Source: CAVTLG01 sp963802635 | GTDB lineage: Bacteria > Chloroflexota > Ktedonobacteria > Ktedonobacterales > Ktedonobacteraceae | Reading direction: 5' to 3' | Length of the DNA stretch: 64,000 nucleotides | NCBI GenBank assembly: GCA_963802635.1 | Contig: CAWDJJ010000003.1 | Coordinates: 186,001 to 250,000 of the forward strand | Shown: positions 20,601 to 29,214 of the stretch, piece after piece | Layout of the letters: each line of letters starts with the position of its first letter | Position numbering within the stretch: the first letter of the stretch is position 1 | Notes under the pieces: model-generated | Database searches by the model: none | Told to the model about the DNA's origin: nothing | What the model saw: only the letters and a program-made list of their open reading frames with translations | Program-made: the position numbers and the translations under genes

Positions 20601-21446
20601 AGGTTCAGGATAGAGCTTACGCAGGTATTCACTGAAAAATTGCCTGAAAGTGAGCGTTTCTTCCTGGCTCAGACGACTGGCATACTCGCTGACAGGAATT
20701 AATATCGGTATCTGACTCGGCGAGAAGGCGGTTGGCAACGTACCGCGTGGAGATAGCCAACTGCGCGCCATGCTCAACGCCAGCCAGCGCAGCACTGTGC
20801 TCTTGCCAGAACCGGGGCTACCTAAAATGACGGCGGCTGATCTTGTCTGATCCAGTCCACTAAACACCAGATCTCCCACACTTTGACCAACACCAGTGGC
20901 TATCTGTGCAGACTGCATAGACCACAGGTTATCGGTACTCCCGATCAAAGATTCGCGTAGCTCATTGCTCAGATCAGGATTATTCAATAGCTCCTCTCGT
21001 AAAGAGGCCTGCGCACTTGGAGAATTGAAGGTTGGCTTATCTGCAACAGCCAGTAAAGAGATGAAAACATCATCGAGAGGCAGATCTACAGAGATCAAGG
21101 GCAGCGTTTGACTGCTCGCTCCCCTGGGACCAATCCTCTCGTTATCGAATACCACAGCCTTCAAGTAGAATTGCAGTCCCTTGCGGTATCGCTGCCGTGA
21201 CTCGAGTATCATGAGTTGCGTAGAGAACAGAAACAGCGCCAGAAAGAGCACAAACACAACGATGATCAACCATTGCAAGAAGCCCAGTTGCGCAAGCCAG
21301 AAAAACAGGCTAAAAACACTGGTCTTCGCGATATCTGTCGCTTGCGTCGTTAATAAAGATGCCACAACTGCGGTACACACTCCCCCAACGGCCCCGATAA
21401 TAATGCCCCGCACACCTACAATTTTCCTTGCTACCTTATATATCAT
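17603..21446 (-). pseudogene. Membrane-anchored NACHT NTPase, split by a +1 frameshift
   Basis: The first frame (21446 to 20571) has two hydrophobic helices (about residues 13-32 and 57-77), then the nucleotide-binding start with Walker A, ILGSPGSGKSTVLRWLAL, at about residue 210, and runs to FRQFFSEYLRKLYPEPAEA. The second frame (from 20632 down to 17603) continues KLVTALLNEFAEGNCLLLL followed by DGLDEAPDD, the NACHT-type Walker B with its extra acidic residue, then the NACHT helical region (NPLMLTILALIHRQG) and about 650 residues of helical repeat-like C-terminus. One surplus base near 20591 separates them. Rebuilt, it is a STAND NTPase of about 1,280 residues. Such proteins act as signalling or anti-phage sensors; which applies here is unknown. 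Confidence 0.8.
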
Positions 21447-21856
21447 TTATTACCCCTCTTATAGAAAATTTCAGGTACATCACCACGCAATTTTGTGACT
21501 GAAAAGTCTCACATGAGCTATAAACCTTTTTCAAAATATACGGAAAAACACGATAAAATGTTACAAGATGGGACTCTTGGCGCACACTACCATCACTAAA
21601 AACGTCAATCATTCTATAAGACGAGAATATCCCTCAATGCCAAAATTTGACAGAATTGTTTAGTATCTTTTTCACAAATTCTCTCTTTTATGTAATAGGG
21701 AGAGAAAATTTGAGTGGATAGGGCAACACTGATACAGGCGTAAAAGGAGTATGGGCCACTTACCTATTGAAAGCAGGAGGATGAACTGAAGAAGAGGCAA
21801 AGACAATAGAGCAACAAGCATCAGATTATACGAGTTATACGAAAGGAAAAGCTTCA
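21447..21856. other. Divergent intergenic region, NACHT gene and serine protease
   Basis: A 410-bp AT-rich gap between divergently transcribed genes. An imperfect inverted repeat (AAATTCTCTC near 21676 and GAGAGAAAATTT near 21701) flanks TTTTATGTAATAGG and may be a regulatory hairpin. No reading frame is supported. Confidence 0.4.
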
Positions 21857-22891
21857 ATGCCAGAGAAACTAAAGCGTTGCGGACTACTGCTCACGCTATC
21901 ATTCCTCCTAACCGGACTAAGCGTACTGAGCGGAGGTAGAGCAATAGCCAGCGGTAGCCCTCACTCAGGAGCCATATCGTCTGGGCAGCTTGTCCAATCA
22001 CCAGCGTTGATACATGCATACTGGACGTCTGCCCGCATGCAAGCGGCACGTTCTGTCGATACCCTGCTTGCTCAGGTTGAGCTTAGAAAGCAGACTGTGC
22101 ATGCTACACCTGCTGGCTCAGCTCAGCCAGTCCCCCCTTTACATAGCAAGTCAACCACCTATAGCGCAACTATCCCGCCCAGCACGACAGGCACGCCAAG
22201 CGCACGCGCACTTCCACAGCGTTACTACTCGTCCCAACCGTACGCAACCATAGGCAGAATCTTCTTCACCGATCCACAAACTGGACACGATTATGCCTGC
22301 TCTGGCACTGCAACAACGAGCATTAATCAGAGCGTCGTTGATACCGCAGGGCATTGTGTGCTGGCAGGAGGTTCAGCTGGAGATTGGTATACAAACTGGG
22401 CGTTTTGTCCACAATACTACTATGGATCCACCCCCTATGGATGTTGGACTGCGAGATACATGGTCACATCTGCCGACTGGTACTACTCAGGGTCCTTTGT
22501 GAACGACTTCGGGGATGTAGCGGTCTGGCCCAATAGTTATGGTAATCTCATTAATGTCGTCGGCGGGGCTGGCTGGGCCTTTGGACTCCCAACGGACCAG
22601 TTCTTCTATCCTTTTGGATATCCGGCAGCACCGCCCTTTGACGGGAATTCAATATACTACTGCGCCGATTATGGTACAGCCTATGACTATAATAATAGGA
22701 CTATCATCTCTACGTCCTGTGATATGACTGGGGGATCTAGCGGAGGCCCATGGTTCATTTCATTCAATGGTAATTTTGGATACATCAACGGACACAACGA
22801 TTTCAGACCCTTGAATGATCCCTATCACCTGTATTCACCGTATTACGATATTCATTGGTATAATGTTTTCAATGCAGCACAGAATGCATAA
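21857..22891 (+). CDS. Secreted trypsin-like serine protease
   Basis: The 344-residue precursor has a signal peptide (KRCGLLLTLSFLLTGLSVLS then GGRAIASG), a Pro/Thr-rich propeptide of about 100 residues, and a chymotrypsin-fold domain. The triad is visible: His in VVDTAGHCVLAGG, Asp in SFVNDFGDVAVWP and Ser in CDMTGGSSGGPWFI. Cysteines flank the His and the Ser. The GGSSGGPW form and the short domain resemble the V8/glutamyl endopeptidase-like S1B group. The ATG at 21857 follows AAAGGAAAAG. It acts outside the cell, probably in nutrient degradation. The next gene starts 40 bp downstream on the same strand and may be co-transcribed, though the functions look unrelated. Confidence 0.85.
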   Translation: MPEKLKRCGLLLTLSFLLTGLSVLSGGRAIASGSPHSGAISSGQLVQSPALIHAYWTSARMQAARSVDTLLAQVELRKQTVHATPAGSAQPVPPLHSKSTTYSATIPPSTTGTPSARALPQRYYSSQPYATIGRIFFTDPQTGHDYACSGTATTSINQSVVDTAGHCVLAGGSAGDWYTNWAFCPQYYYGSTPYGCWTARYMVTSADWYYSGSFVNDFGDVAVWPNSYGNLINVVGGAGWAFGLPTDQFFYPFGYPAAPPFDGNSIYYCADYGTAYDYNNRTIISTSCDMTGGSSGGPWFISFNGNFGYINGHNDFRPLNDPYHLYSPYYDIHWYNVFNAAQNA

Positions 22892-22931
22892 GAAGTAGTC
22901 AAGTCACAAAGAGTCAAAGAAAGGAGCCACC

Positions 22932-23894
22932 ATGCGCATCGTTTCTCTCCTGGCAGGCGCAACAGAGATCATCGCCGCGCTCGGCTGCCTGGATCAATTG
23001 GTAGGACGTTCACACGAGTGCGATTATCCACCAGAGATACAGCATTTACCGGTTGTGAGCACAGTGCAGATCAACACACAGGGCAGTAGCGCCGAGATTG
23101 ACGCACAAATCAAGCAGCTAGCGCGAGCCAGGGCTGCTCAACAAGAGCCAGCGTTGCAAGCACTCAGTCCTTATAGCATCGACATCGATCTGCTCCAGCA
23201 ACTGCAACCAGATGTACTCTTCACACAAACGCAGTGCGAAGTCTGCGCAGTCAGTGAGCATGACGTTGCCCACGCACTGCGACAATATACTGGACTCCAC
23301 CCACATATTATCTCGCTCTCACCTTACCGATTAAGCGATGTCTGGGAGGACGTGCAGCGCGTCGGGCAAGCATTAGCACGGCCTGCACAAGCAAAACAAC
23401 TCGTAGCAACCTATCAACAGCGTCTGGACCAATTGCACGCGAGAGCTGTAGCATTCAGCCAGCAGCAAAGGCATAACCAGAAGCCACGTGTTCTCGTGCT
23501 AGAGTGGCTGGACCCACTGATGACCGCCGGAAACTGGACACCTGAGCTGGTAGCGTACGCCAATGGTGAGAATCTGTGTGGGGAAAGCGGCATGCACTTG
23601 TCATGGTTAACATGGGAAGAACTCGTGAAGGCAGACCCCGCTGTACTGATACTCTCACCTTGCGGATTTACGCTGGAGCGCATCATGGCAGAGGTCGCAT
23701 TACTGCGCGCGCATCCAGCATGGCAATCACTACAGGCAGTTCAGCAGAAGCGGGTCTACGCCATCGATGGCAATGCTTACCTCAATCGCTCAGGACCGCG
23801 ACTGGTCGAGTCGGCTGAATTATTGGCAAGCGTACTCTGGGGAGATCATTTGGGTATCGAGGTCGATGCGGCAGCCTGGCAACACGTGATGTAA
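22932..23894 (+). CDS. Cobalamin-binding-type (BtuF-like) periplasmic-fold protein
   Basis: The 320-residue protein has the helical-backbone substrate-binding fold of BtuF/FhuD (cluster of class III ABC binding proteins): RIVSLLAGATEIIAALGCLD at the N-terminus, GRSHECDYPPEI, LLQQLQPDVLFTQTQCEVCA, and RPRVLVLEW-like core LEWLDPLMTAGNWTPELVA with the closing DGNAYLNRSGPRLVESAELLA. It begins directly with the domain and has no signal peptide or lipobox, as in many cytosolic relatives annotated as cobalamin-binding. No permease or ATPase is nearby. It starts at ATG 22932 behind AAAGGAG. Ligand binding is inferred by family only. Confidence 0.8.
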   Translation: MRIVSLLAGATEIIAALGCLDQLVGRSHECDYPPEIQHLPVVSTVQINTQGSSAEIDAQIKQLARARAAQQEPALQALSPYSIDIDLLQQLQPDVLFTQTQCEVCAVSEHDVAHALRQYTGLHPHIISLSPYRLSDVWEDVQRVGQALARPAQAKQLVATYQQRLDQLHARAVAFSQQQRHNQKPRVLVLEWLDPLMTAGNWTPELVAYANGENLCGESGMHLSWLTWEELVKADPAVLILSPCGFTLERIMAEVALLRAHPAWQSLQAVQQKRVYAIDGNAYLNRSGPRLVESAELLASVLWGDHLGIEVDAAAWQHVM

Positions 23895-23914
23895 ACACAC
23901 AGGGGAAAAACACA

Positions 23915-23950
23915 GGGGCGTAAGTGCATAGAATATGCCTGTTACGCCCC
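23915..23950. terminator. Bidirectional hairpin between convergent genes
   Basis: GGGGCGTAA (23915-23923) and TTACGCCCC (23942-23950) form a perfect 9-bp stem, continued inside by GCATA and TATGC. It lies 21 bp after the BtuF-like gene and 24 bp from the end of the opposite membrane-protein gene, so it can terminate both. Confidence 0.65.
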
Positions 23951-23973
23951 ACATACCTCTTATTGCAGTTACA

Positions 23974-24216
23974 TTAGGATCTGTTCGCCTGAGGTGCCAG
24001 TGCATAAAACAAGAGCCCAGCCATCACAAAGAAAGCCAGAATCATCAGACCCAAGATAGAGTCTACTGCGCCACTGATGGACCACTGGAAAATAACTGCC
24101 AGAAGCAAAAAGAGCAACCAGGCGGCACCGAGTCCCGGAATAATGAACAACCAGTTAAAGCGCGCACGAGGATCTTCCGTTCGCTGCACAACGTAATTTG
24201 AATCGAGTGGCTCCAT
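23974..24216 (-). CDS. Small two-helix membrane protein
   Basis: An 80-residue protein with a short polar N-terminus (MEPLDSNYVVQRTEDPRA) and two hydrophobic helices (LFIIPGLGAAWLLFLLLAVI and GLMILAFFVMAGLLFYALA). The ATG at 24216 has AAGGAAAGG upstream; the frame is open further upstream but with no good start. No family is recognised. It ends toward the BtuF-like gene with a shared hairpin. Confidence 0.6.
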   Translation of the reverse strand: MEPLDSNYVVQRTEDPRARFNWLFIIPGLGAAWLLFLLLAVIFQWSISGAVDSILGLMILAFFVMAGLLFYALAPQANRS

Positions 24217-24725
24217 GCAAAACCTTTCCTTACAAGCAAGCACGACAACATATGTCCACTTGCAAGATACTACCTGTATAGTATCTGCTTTCTGGACACG
24301 TATGCCCATGCCACAGTTTAGACCGATCAGGGACACGGAAGAACCAGTATCTCCCCTACGCTTGTCCATCATCCATCATGGGCAAACTACATGCCCACTA
24401 CTCCCTTGTGGTAAGCCACGTCAGGAGCTACTTTTCGTCTTCCCTCTTCTTGCTGATTGTTGTTCACCTCACTTCCTTCCCACCTGCTTGACGTTCTATA
24501 GGGCCTATGCAGAGTAGGTTCTGCTGCCGCACCCGTCCGGCTTTTCACCATGAGAAGGAAGGTCTTCGGTACTGGCAAGAATGGAATAGGTAGCCATCAA
24601 TGACTACACGTGTCTATCGACTTAATCAACGTTTATTATACATTCAGAAACGCGACGCACACAACTGCTAGCTGGCGCACACGCACTTGAATACAAAAGA
24701 AATAGCAATAACCGAAAAAACGGCC
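24217..24725. other. Intergenic region with a partial dispersed repeat
   Basis: About 510 bp. A shortened copy of the dispersed repeat (TATACATTCAGAAACG) lies at 24637-24652, followed by CGACGCACACAACTGCTAG. Short frames here have no ribosome site or recognisable product. Confidence 0.4.
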
Positions 24726-24953
24726 TCAATGGCCTATACGACAGTAATGAGATGCAGACCACTCACTGCCATCGCTATAAGGAGCAGACAGCAAGTTCGC
24801 AAAAGAAAGAGCAGGTAAAGCAAGATGTTTGTTGAAGTAGCGACGCAACTCCAGTGCATTCACCTGGTACACAGAGCCATCGCTGGCAACAGCCAGGCGG
24901 CCTTCGGCTATCGCACTACATACATCAGCAAGAGTCGGGATACGGTCAGACAT
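24726..24953 (-). CDS. Small hypothetical protein, possible HTH
   Basis: A 75-residue protein starting at ATG 24953 behind a strong GGGAGGTG ribosome site. The segment PTLADVCSAIAEGRLAVASD then GSVYQVNALELRRYFN has the shape of an excisionase or MerR-like winged helix-turn-helix, in which a short recognition part is followed by a strand and a DNA-contacting helix. I cannot place it in a named family. It is isolated between two gaps. Confidence 0.55.
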   Translation of the reverse strand: MSDRIPTLADVCSAIAEGRLAVASDGSVYQVNALELRRYFNKHLALPALSFANLLSAPYSDGSEWSASHYCRIGH

Positions 24954-25560
24954 GGGACACCTCCCTACAAAATACTGTGATGCGCCATTCTCAACGCAAC
25001 GACGGTTTTCAACATTATGTACTCATTACAGGCCCAAAAACTCCGCGCAGTTTCAACAATCTCTTGTATTGAAAACACAACAAGCGCTCAGTTTACGCTG
25101 TCGGATCAGCACATATGGTGAGATGCAACCTCCTAGCCTGCTTGATCATCAACGATGGCATCATCATTAAAAATTCTTTCTGGATACCCATAGCCTGAAG
25201 ACTTATGGGTATCCAGAAAGGCCGCCACGGCGGCACACTCTTCCAAGGAAATCCCCTTCCAAGGGAGAGCCAGAAATGCGGTCTGACTCTCGGCTGGCTT
25301 CAAAGAAGGTGAAGCCCATTCCCGCACGAACGTAAGGGACTCTTCGCCAATGTTCGAGAGGCTTGTCGTGTCTGCAACACCGCTCCTACCCATCAGAGCT
25401 TTTAATCACAGACGCTAGAGCTACAAACTAGAGCAGGCATTTGTAGGTAGCATGACCTCTCCAACGGAGCACTTGCGTGCTGAGGCTAGTCAGCAAGAGC
25501 TTGCATCGGACGAGCAGAAACCACCCCCATATGCAAGCCCATCCCGTGTACGAGATTAGG
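24954..25560. other. Intergenic region with a long perfect hairpin
   Basis: About 600 bp downstream of rimM. An 86-codon minus-strand frame (25133-25393) has no ribosome site and runs through the hairpin at 25176-25220, so I do not call it a gene. Nothing else was recognised. Confidence 0.4.
25176..25220. repeat. Perfect 17-bp inverted repeat, palindromic form of the dispersed repeat
   Basis: CTTTCTGGATACCCATA (25176-25192) and TATGGGTATCCAGAAAG (25204-25220) are exact reverse complements around an 11-nt loop. Read on the minus strand the element contains ATACCCATA, AGTCTTCAG, close to the ATACCCATATGCATTCAG core of the dispersed repeats, so it may be a complete palindromic member of that family. 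Confidence 0.65.
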
Positions 25561-26085
25561 TCACTGACCCAACAACCCCTGCATGGGATCAATATACATC
25601 ACATGACGCAGCAGGTCAACCTGCTTCACAACATCTTTAATAGCCGGAATGAGGAACTGCTTGCCGCTGCTCGCCTTTACAACGTAGACGTCGTTTCCTC
25701 CCGTCTCCATAATATCAGTGATGACTCCAACTTCGTCCCCACTCAAGCACAACACACGCAAGCCTAAGATATCATGCTGATAATAGAAGTCAGGGGGCAA
25801 TTTTGCCAGTTCGCTCAAAGGTATTAGCAAGTCAACACTGCGTACAGTCTCAGCCGTTGTCGCATCATCAATATGTTCCAGTTTGAGCAGCAGCATCTCT
25901 CCCTTGTAAGGTCGCACGCTCTCTATGCGGTAGGATGCCCCCTCTGGGCCGAGATATACCGTCTCCAACGTAGCAAAACGGCCAGGGATATCACTTAAAG
26001 AAAAGACTTTAAGCTCACCGCGTATACCAAAAGGGGCCACTATTTTTCCGATAGTAGCCCACTCTGTCGTGTCTCTTGTTGGCAT
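25561..26085 (-). CDS. rimM: Ribosome maturation factor RimM
   Basis: The 174-residue protein assists late assembly of the 30S head, binding S19. The N-terminal RimM barrel starts TIGKIVAPFGIRGELKVFSL and includes LKLEHIDDATTAETVRSVDL. The C-terminal PRC-like barrel shows YYQHDILGLRVLC, VGVITDIMETGGNDVYVVK and the closing FLIPAIKDVVKQVDL. Length and both domains are complete. It is the last gene of an rpsP-khpA-rimM cluster on the minus strand, the usual order in many bacteria (in which trmD and rplS often follow; they are absent here). Confidence 0.93.
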   Translation of the reverse strand: MPTRDTTEWATIGKIVAPFGIRGELKVFSLSDIPGRFATLETVYLGPEGASYRIESVRPYKGEMLLLKLEHIDDATTAETVRSVDLLIPLSELAKLPPDFYYQHDILGLRVLCLSGDEVGVITDIMETGGNDVYVVKASSGKQFLIPAIKDVVKQVDLLRHVMYIDPMQGLLGQ

Positions 26086-26098
26086 GCTTGCTTGCTCT

Positions 26099-26329
26099 CT
26101 ATAGAATTTCTAAAGAAGTATGGCGGCCCTCGCGTGTACCACCTGCGCGCAAAAGCGTCCGCATAGCCTTGGCAACACGCCCCTGACGACCGATGACTTT
26201 GCCGAAATCGTCCGGCGCTACATGCAATTCAAGCGCCAGGGCATTGCGGTCATTGCGCACCTCTTGCACCTGTACAGATGCAGGATCATCTACCAGCGAC
26301 AGAGCGATATACTCAATCAATTTGCGCAT
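26099..26329 (-). CDS. khpA: KH domain RNA-binding protein KhpA
   Basis: A 76-residue single KH domain with the nucleic-acid-binding GxxG loop in VIGRQGRVAKAMRTLLRA and the family opening MRKLIEYIALSLVDDP. It binds RNA and in Firmicutes works with KhpB in cell elongation and sRNA biology; the role here is by family. It lies 23 bp after rpsP and 13 bp before rimM on the same strand. Confidence 0.92.
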   Translation of the reverse strand: MRKLIEYIALSLVDDPASVQVQEVRNDRNALALELHVAPDDFGKVIGRQGRVAKAMRTLLRAGGTREGRHTSLEIL

Positions 26330-26352
26330 AGGTTTACCTACTCTTACTTCAG

Positions 26353-26652
26353 CTATTCCTGAGCGGGTGTAGCAGCCTGTTTGGCGACAGCTTTTTCCTG
26401 TGTGAAACGGTCAAGCACACCAACACGCTTGAGCAGAATAGCGACTGATTCCGTCGGCTGCGCACCATGCTTCAGCCAGATCAGAGCCTTTTCCTCATCA
26501 ATATGGATCGCGGAAGGCTCAACGCGCGGGTTATACCAACCAATATTCGCGATGATACGGCCATCACGAGGAGCACGCGCGTCAGCAATGACGACACGAT
26601 AGCTAGGGGCTTTCTTCATCCCTGTACGTTTTAAACGAATCTTGACACTCAT
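26353..26652 (-). CDS. rpsP: 30S ribosomal protein S16
   Basis: A 99-residue S16, a 16S rRNA-binding assembly protein. The family signature is at the N-terminus: VKIRLKRTGMKKAPSYRVVI then ADARAPRDGR, followed by NIGWYNPR and the ALIWLKHGAQPTESVAILL segment. It has a short Ala/Gln-rich tail. It starts at ATG 26652 and is first in the rpsP-khpA-rimM operon. Confidence 0.95.
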   Translation of the reverse strand: MSVKIRLKRTGMKKAPSYRVVIADARAPRDGRIIANIGWYNPRVEPSAIHIDEEKALIWLKHGAQPTESVAILLKRVGVLDRFTQEKAVAKQAATPAQE

Positions 26653-26892
26653 GCTTTTTTAATTCCACCTCTACCCCACAAACGAGGGGGTCTGTAATTT
26701 CAGCGTCTTCTCCAGCACCATACAGTGCCCCTGAACTACATGCAGTATCCTCAAAGCGGATCGAAAATGAAATTTGGCTCCGGTCCCGCACTGCGCTGCA
26801 GACTATACATGAGAAAACCGAAAAGGTCAATTGATTTACGCTAGGATAGCACGGAGAACAAGAAATGTCAATGCGAGAAGCAAAGGGATCGA

Positions 26893-28332
26893 TCAGTGGG
26901 GATCGTCTAAGCGATGTAGCTTGACGAAATTGGTGCGCGCCCGACCCGCTATCGGAAAGCCACCCATAAACACGACATTATCACCTTTATGTAGCAACTG
27001 ATCATCTTGCAGACGCTGTGTCACTTGCGCAATTAATTCTTCGGTCGTGCCCCGAAAGGGCATACAATAAGACCAGACACCCCACCAGAGCGCCAACTGA
27101 CGATACACGCGCTCAGAAGGTGTATAGGCCAGAATAGATGTATGTGGACGATCTTTCGAGATCAAGCGTGCCGAAGCACCTGAGCGTGTAAATACCACAA
27201 TCGCCTGAACACTGGCTTCTTCCGAAAGCGCGCGTGCCGCGTGGCTCACGGCATGCGCCTGGGTCAGGTGCTTACAACGCGGCTGACGTGCAGTCTTATC
27301 GCCTGCTTCAGTCTCCAGTGCAATACGCACCATCATTTGCACAGCTTCAATAGGATAGGCACCCGCAGCCGTTTCCGCGCTCAGCATCACAGCATCTGTG
27401 CCATCTAAAATAGAGTTTGCCACATCGCTGGCTTCGGCGCGAGTTGGGCGTGGATTTGTAATCATCGACTCCAGCATTTGCGTCGCAGTGATCACCGGCA
27501 GGCCCAGATCATTGCAACGCGTGATGATGTGTTTTTGTATCAGCGGCACCTTCTCAGGGGCCATCTCGACGCCGAGATCTCCCCGCGCTACCATCACACC
27601 ATCCACTACCTCCAAAATAGCATCCAGATGGGCAACCGCTTCAGGCTTTTCTAACTTCGCAATCAAAGGCGGAGTCACTCGCTGTGGATCGCCCAGTTCA
27701 GCACACAACTGCTGGATGTAACGGCGCGCATCAAGAATATCATCTGGTCTGCGCACAAAACTCAATGCGACATAATCAACGCCGTGCGCAATACCAAACT
27801 GCAAATCATCACGATCCTTGGCAGTCAGCGAGGGTGCACTGACCGCCACGCCCGGCAAATTAATGCCCTTGTGCTCTTTCAAAAGACCACCATGCACCAC
27901 TTTGCACTGGACAGTCGTTTCATCGCTCCCCAGCACAGACAACTCCAGGAGACCATCATCGAGCAGAATGCGATCACCAATCTGCACATCCTGTGGTAGC
28001 TGTTGATAGGTGGTAGAAATCAGCTCGGCAGTACCTGCGACCTCCCGCGTCGTAATCGTCACCTCCGACCCATCAAGCAACTGGACTGGCCGTCCGTCTT
28101 CTAACAAACCGGTACGGATCTTCGGTCCCTGCAAATCTTGCAGGATGGCAATAGGACAGCCCAGGCGCTGCGCCAGCGCTCGCACACGTTCAATCACCAG
28201 AGCATGATCTTGCTGCGTCCCATGCGAGAAATTCAGGCGCACGACATTCATACCAGCGCGTATCAATTGCTCAAGGCGTTCCTCACTACTGGTGGCAGGC
28301 CCGATGGTACAGACGATTTTTGTACGTCGCAT
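26893..28332 (-). CDS. pyk: Pyruvate kinase
   Basis: The 479-residue enzyme makes pyruvate and ATP from phosphoenolpyruvate and ADP. It opens with RRTKIVCTIGPATSSEERLE and shows the A-domain motifs MNVVRLNFSHGT, LQDLQGPKIRTG, the active-site IAKLEKPEAVAHLD, MVARGDLGVEMAPEKVPLIQ and ATQMLESMI. The B domain is present between about residues 70 and 170, and the C domain has the allosteric-type region TRSGASARLISKDRP. It is full length without an extra PEP-utiliser-like domain. It is transcribed toward rpsP with a 240-bp gap, so it is probably a separate unit. Confidence 0.95.
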   Translation of the reverse strand: MRRTKIVCTIGPATSSEERLEQLIRAGMNVVRLNFSHGTQQDHALVIERVRALAQRLGCPIAILQDLQGPKIRTGLLEDGRPVQLLDGSEVTITTREVAGTAELISTTYQQLPQDVQIGDRILLDDGLLELSVLGSDETTVQCKVVHGGLLKEHKGINLPGVAVSAPSLTAKDRDDLQFGIAHGVDYVALSFVRRPDDILDARRYIQQLCAELGDPQRVTPPLIAKLEKPEAVAHLDAILEVVDGVMVARGDLGVEMAPEKVPLIQKHIITRCNDLGLPVITATQMLESMITNPRPTRAEASDVANSILDGTDAVMLSAETAAGAYPIEAVQMMVRIALETEAGDKTARQPRCKHLTQAHAVSHAARALSEEASVQAIVVFTRSGASARLISKDRPHTSILAYTPSERVYRQLALWWGVWSYCMPFRGTTEELIAQVTQRLQDDQLLHKGDNVVFMGGFPIAGRARTNFVKLHRLDDPH

Positions 28333-28618
28333 AACGTGTCCTCTTATGAGATATTTCTTATGTAGATTGAAGAAGAAACTTCAGGTGTGCTACTTCGGGA
28401 TTATTCTTAATAACTACTATCGCTTAGTTGCTCGTAGACTCTGGCAACTCTTGAAGGCCGAGGCGTGGAAAACGATCTTTGCCGCTCTCGAATGGTGGGT
28501 ATCCTCTTTCCACCCACCAGGGTGTCTCAAGCATCACGCCCTCCTATGACCATCACTTTCTTCATTGCCTCAGTATACATCTGAAATTTCCACCGTGCAA
28601 ATCTCTACTGAAACTCCT

Positions 28619-28838
28619 TTACCATACCAGTTCCATATCCTCATGAGTGAAAACAAATCCGCAGCGTTCATACACAGGCTGCCCATCTTTTGTTGTCTGT
28701 AACCTGATACGCCTGGCAGAGGTATTTTGCACATAGTTGATAATTTCCTGCATTAGCGCTGTTGCAACGCCTCGACCTCGCCACGCTGGTAACGTATACA
28801 TGTTCATAATGTAGGCTTCCAATCCGCTCTAGTTCTCT
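28619..28838 (-). pseudogene. GNAT acetyltransferase, C-terminal fragment
   Basis: The frame encodes the acetyl-CoA-binding half of a GNAT enzyme: SGLEAYIMNMYTLPAWRGRG with the Q/R-x-x-G-x-G/A loop followed by VATALMQEIINYVQN, then GQPVYERCGFVFTHEDMELV. Just upstream a TAG interrupts the frame before SGLEAY, and the first part of the enzyme is missing. The missing N-terminus of a GNAT is found 2.5 kb away on the same strand at 31375-31467. The intervening DNA carries a three-gene RiPP cluster. Confidence 0.75.
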
Positions 28839-28878
28839 TGGTTAGATGGTTTTATGCCGTATCTTTCTCTCTTTCTCC

Positions 28879-28908
28879 TTGACATGCCTGCTTTTTTTGT
28901 CATAGAGT
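28879..28908 (+). promoter_or_regulatory. Candidate promoter of the RiPP cluster
   Basis: TTGACA at 28879-28884 matches the -35 consensus exactly and is followed after 18 bp by TAGAGT (28903-28908), four of six matches to -10. It lies 55 bp before the precursor gene start and is the only good candidate in this gap. Confidence 0.4.
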
Positions 28909-28962
28909 GTGTGATATAGGTATACTGGAATAAAGAGCTATTTTTTGCTCAGGAGGTGTCTT

Positions 28963-29208
28963 ATGACAGCACCTATCATTAACAAGGAGCAAGCCCTCCT
29001 TCAGCCTTTTGGGTTGTACTTTCGCCAAATACCAGCTTTTTTGCCCCTATTGAAAAAGGGGCAAACTACGAGTGAGCCGGAAGTAACCACTGGCGACGGG
29101 AAAGATCCTGATAAAATTGATTCTGATTGGATACCTGATGAGGATGAAGAGGATGAGGATGATCCTCCAAAGACCTCTGAGATCGCATTTGTGAAATATC
29201 AGAAGTAG
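28963..29208 (+). CDS. Graspetide-type RiPP precursor peptide
   Basis: An 81-residue peptide behind a perfect AGGAGGTG site at 28951-28958. The leader (about residues 1-33) contains QPFGLYFRQIPAFLPLL, comparable to the PFGLR/PWGLRF-type recognition motif of ATP-grasp-target precursors. The core has hydroxyl donors (TTS at 35-37, TT at 42-43) followed by an extremely acidic stretch (DGKDPDKIDSDWIPDEDEED and on), as needed for side-chain ester or amide crosslinks. D45-G46 is a plausible aspartimide site. It lies 6 bp before the ATP-grasp gene. Assignment combines peptide composition with the neighbours; the exact ring pattern is unknown. Confidence 0.75.
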   Translation: MTAPIINKEQALLQPFGLYFRQIPAFLPLLKKGQTTSEPEVTTGDGKDPDKIDSDWIPDEDEEDEDDPPKTSEIAFVKYQK

Positions 29209-29214
29209 GAGCAT

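Noticed and set aside
25133..25393. 86-codon minus-strand frame
   Set aside because: No ribosome site, and its end runs through the perfect hairpin at 25176-25220.
26603..26830. 75-codon minus-strand frame upstream of rpsP
   Set aside because: It overlaps the rpsP start in another frame and shows no coding character; the region is the operon leader.
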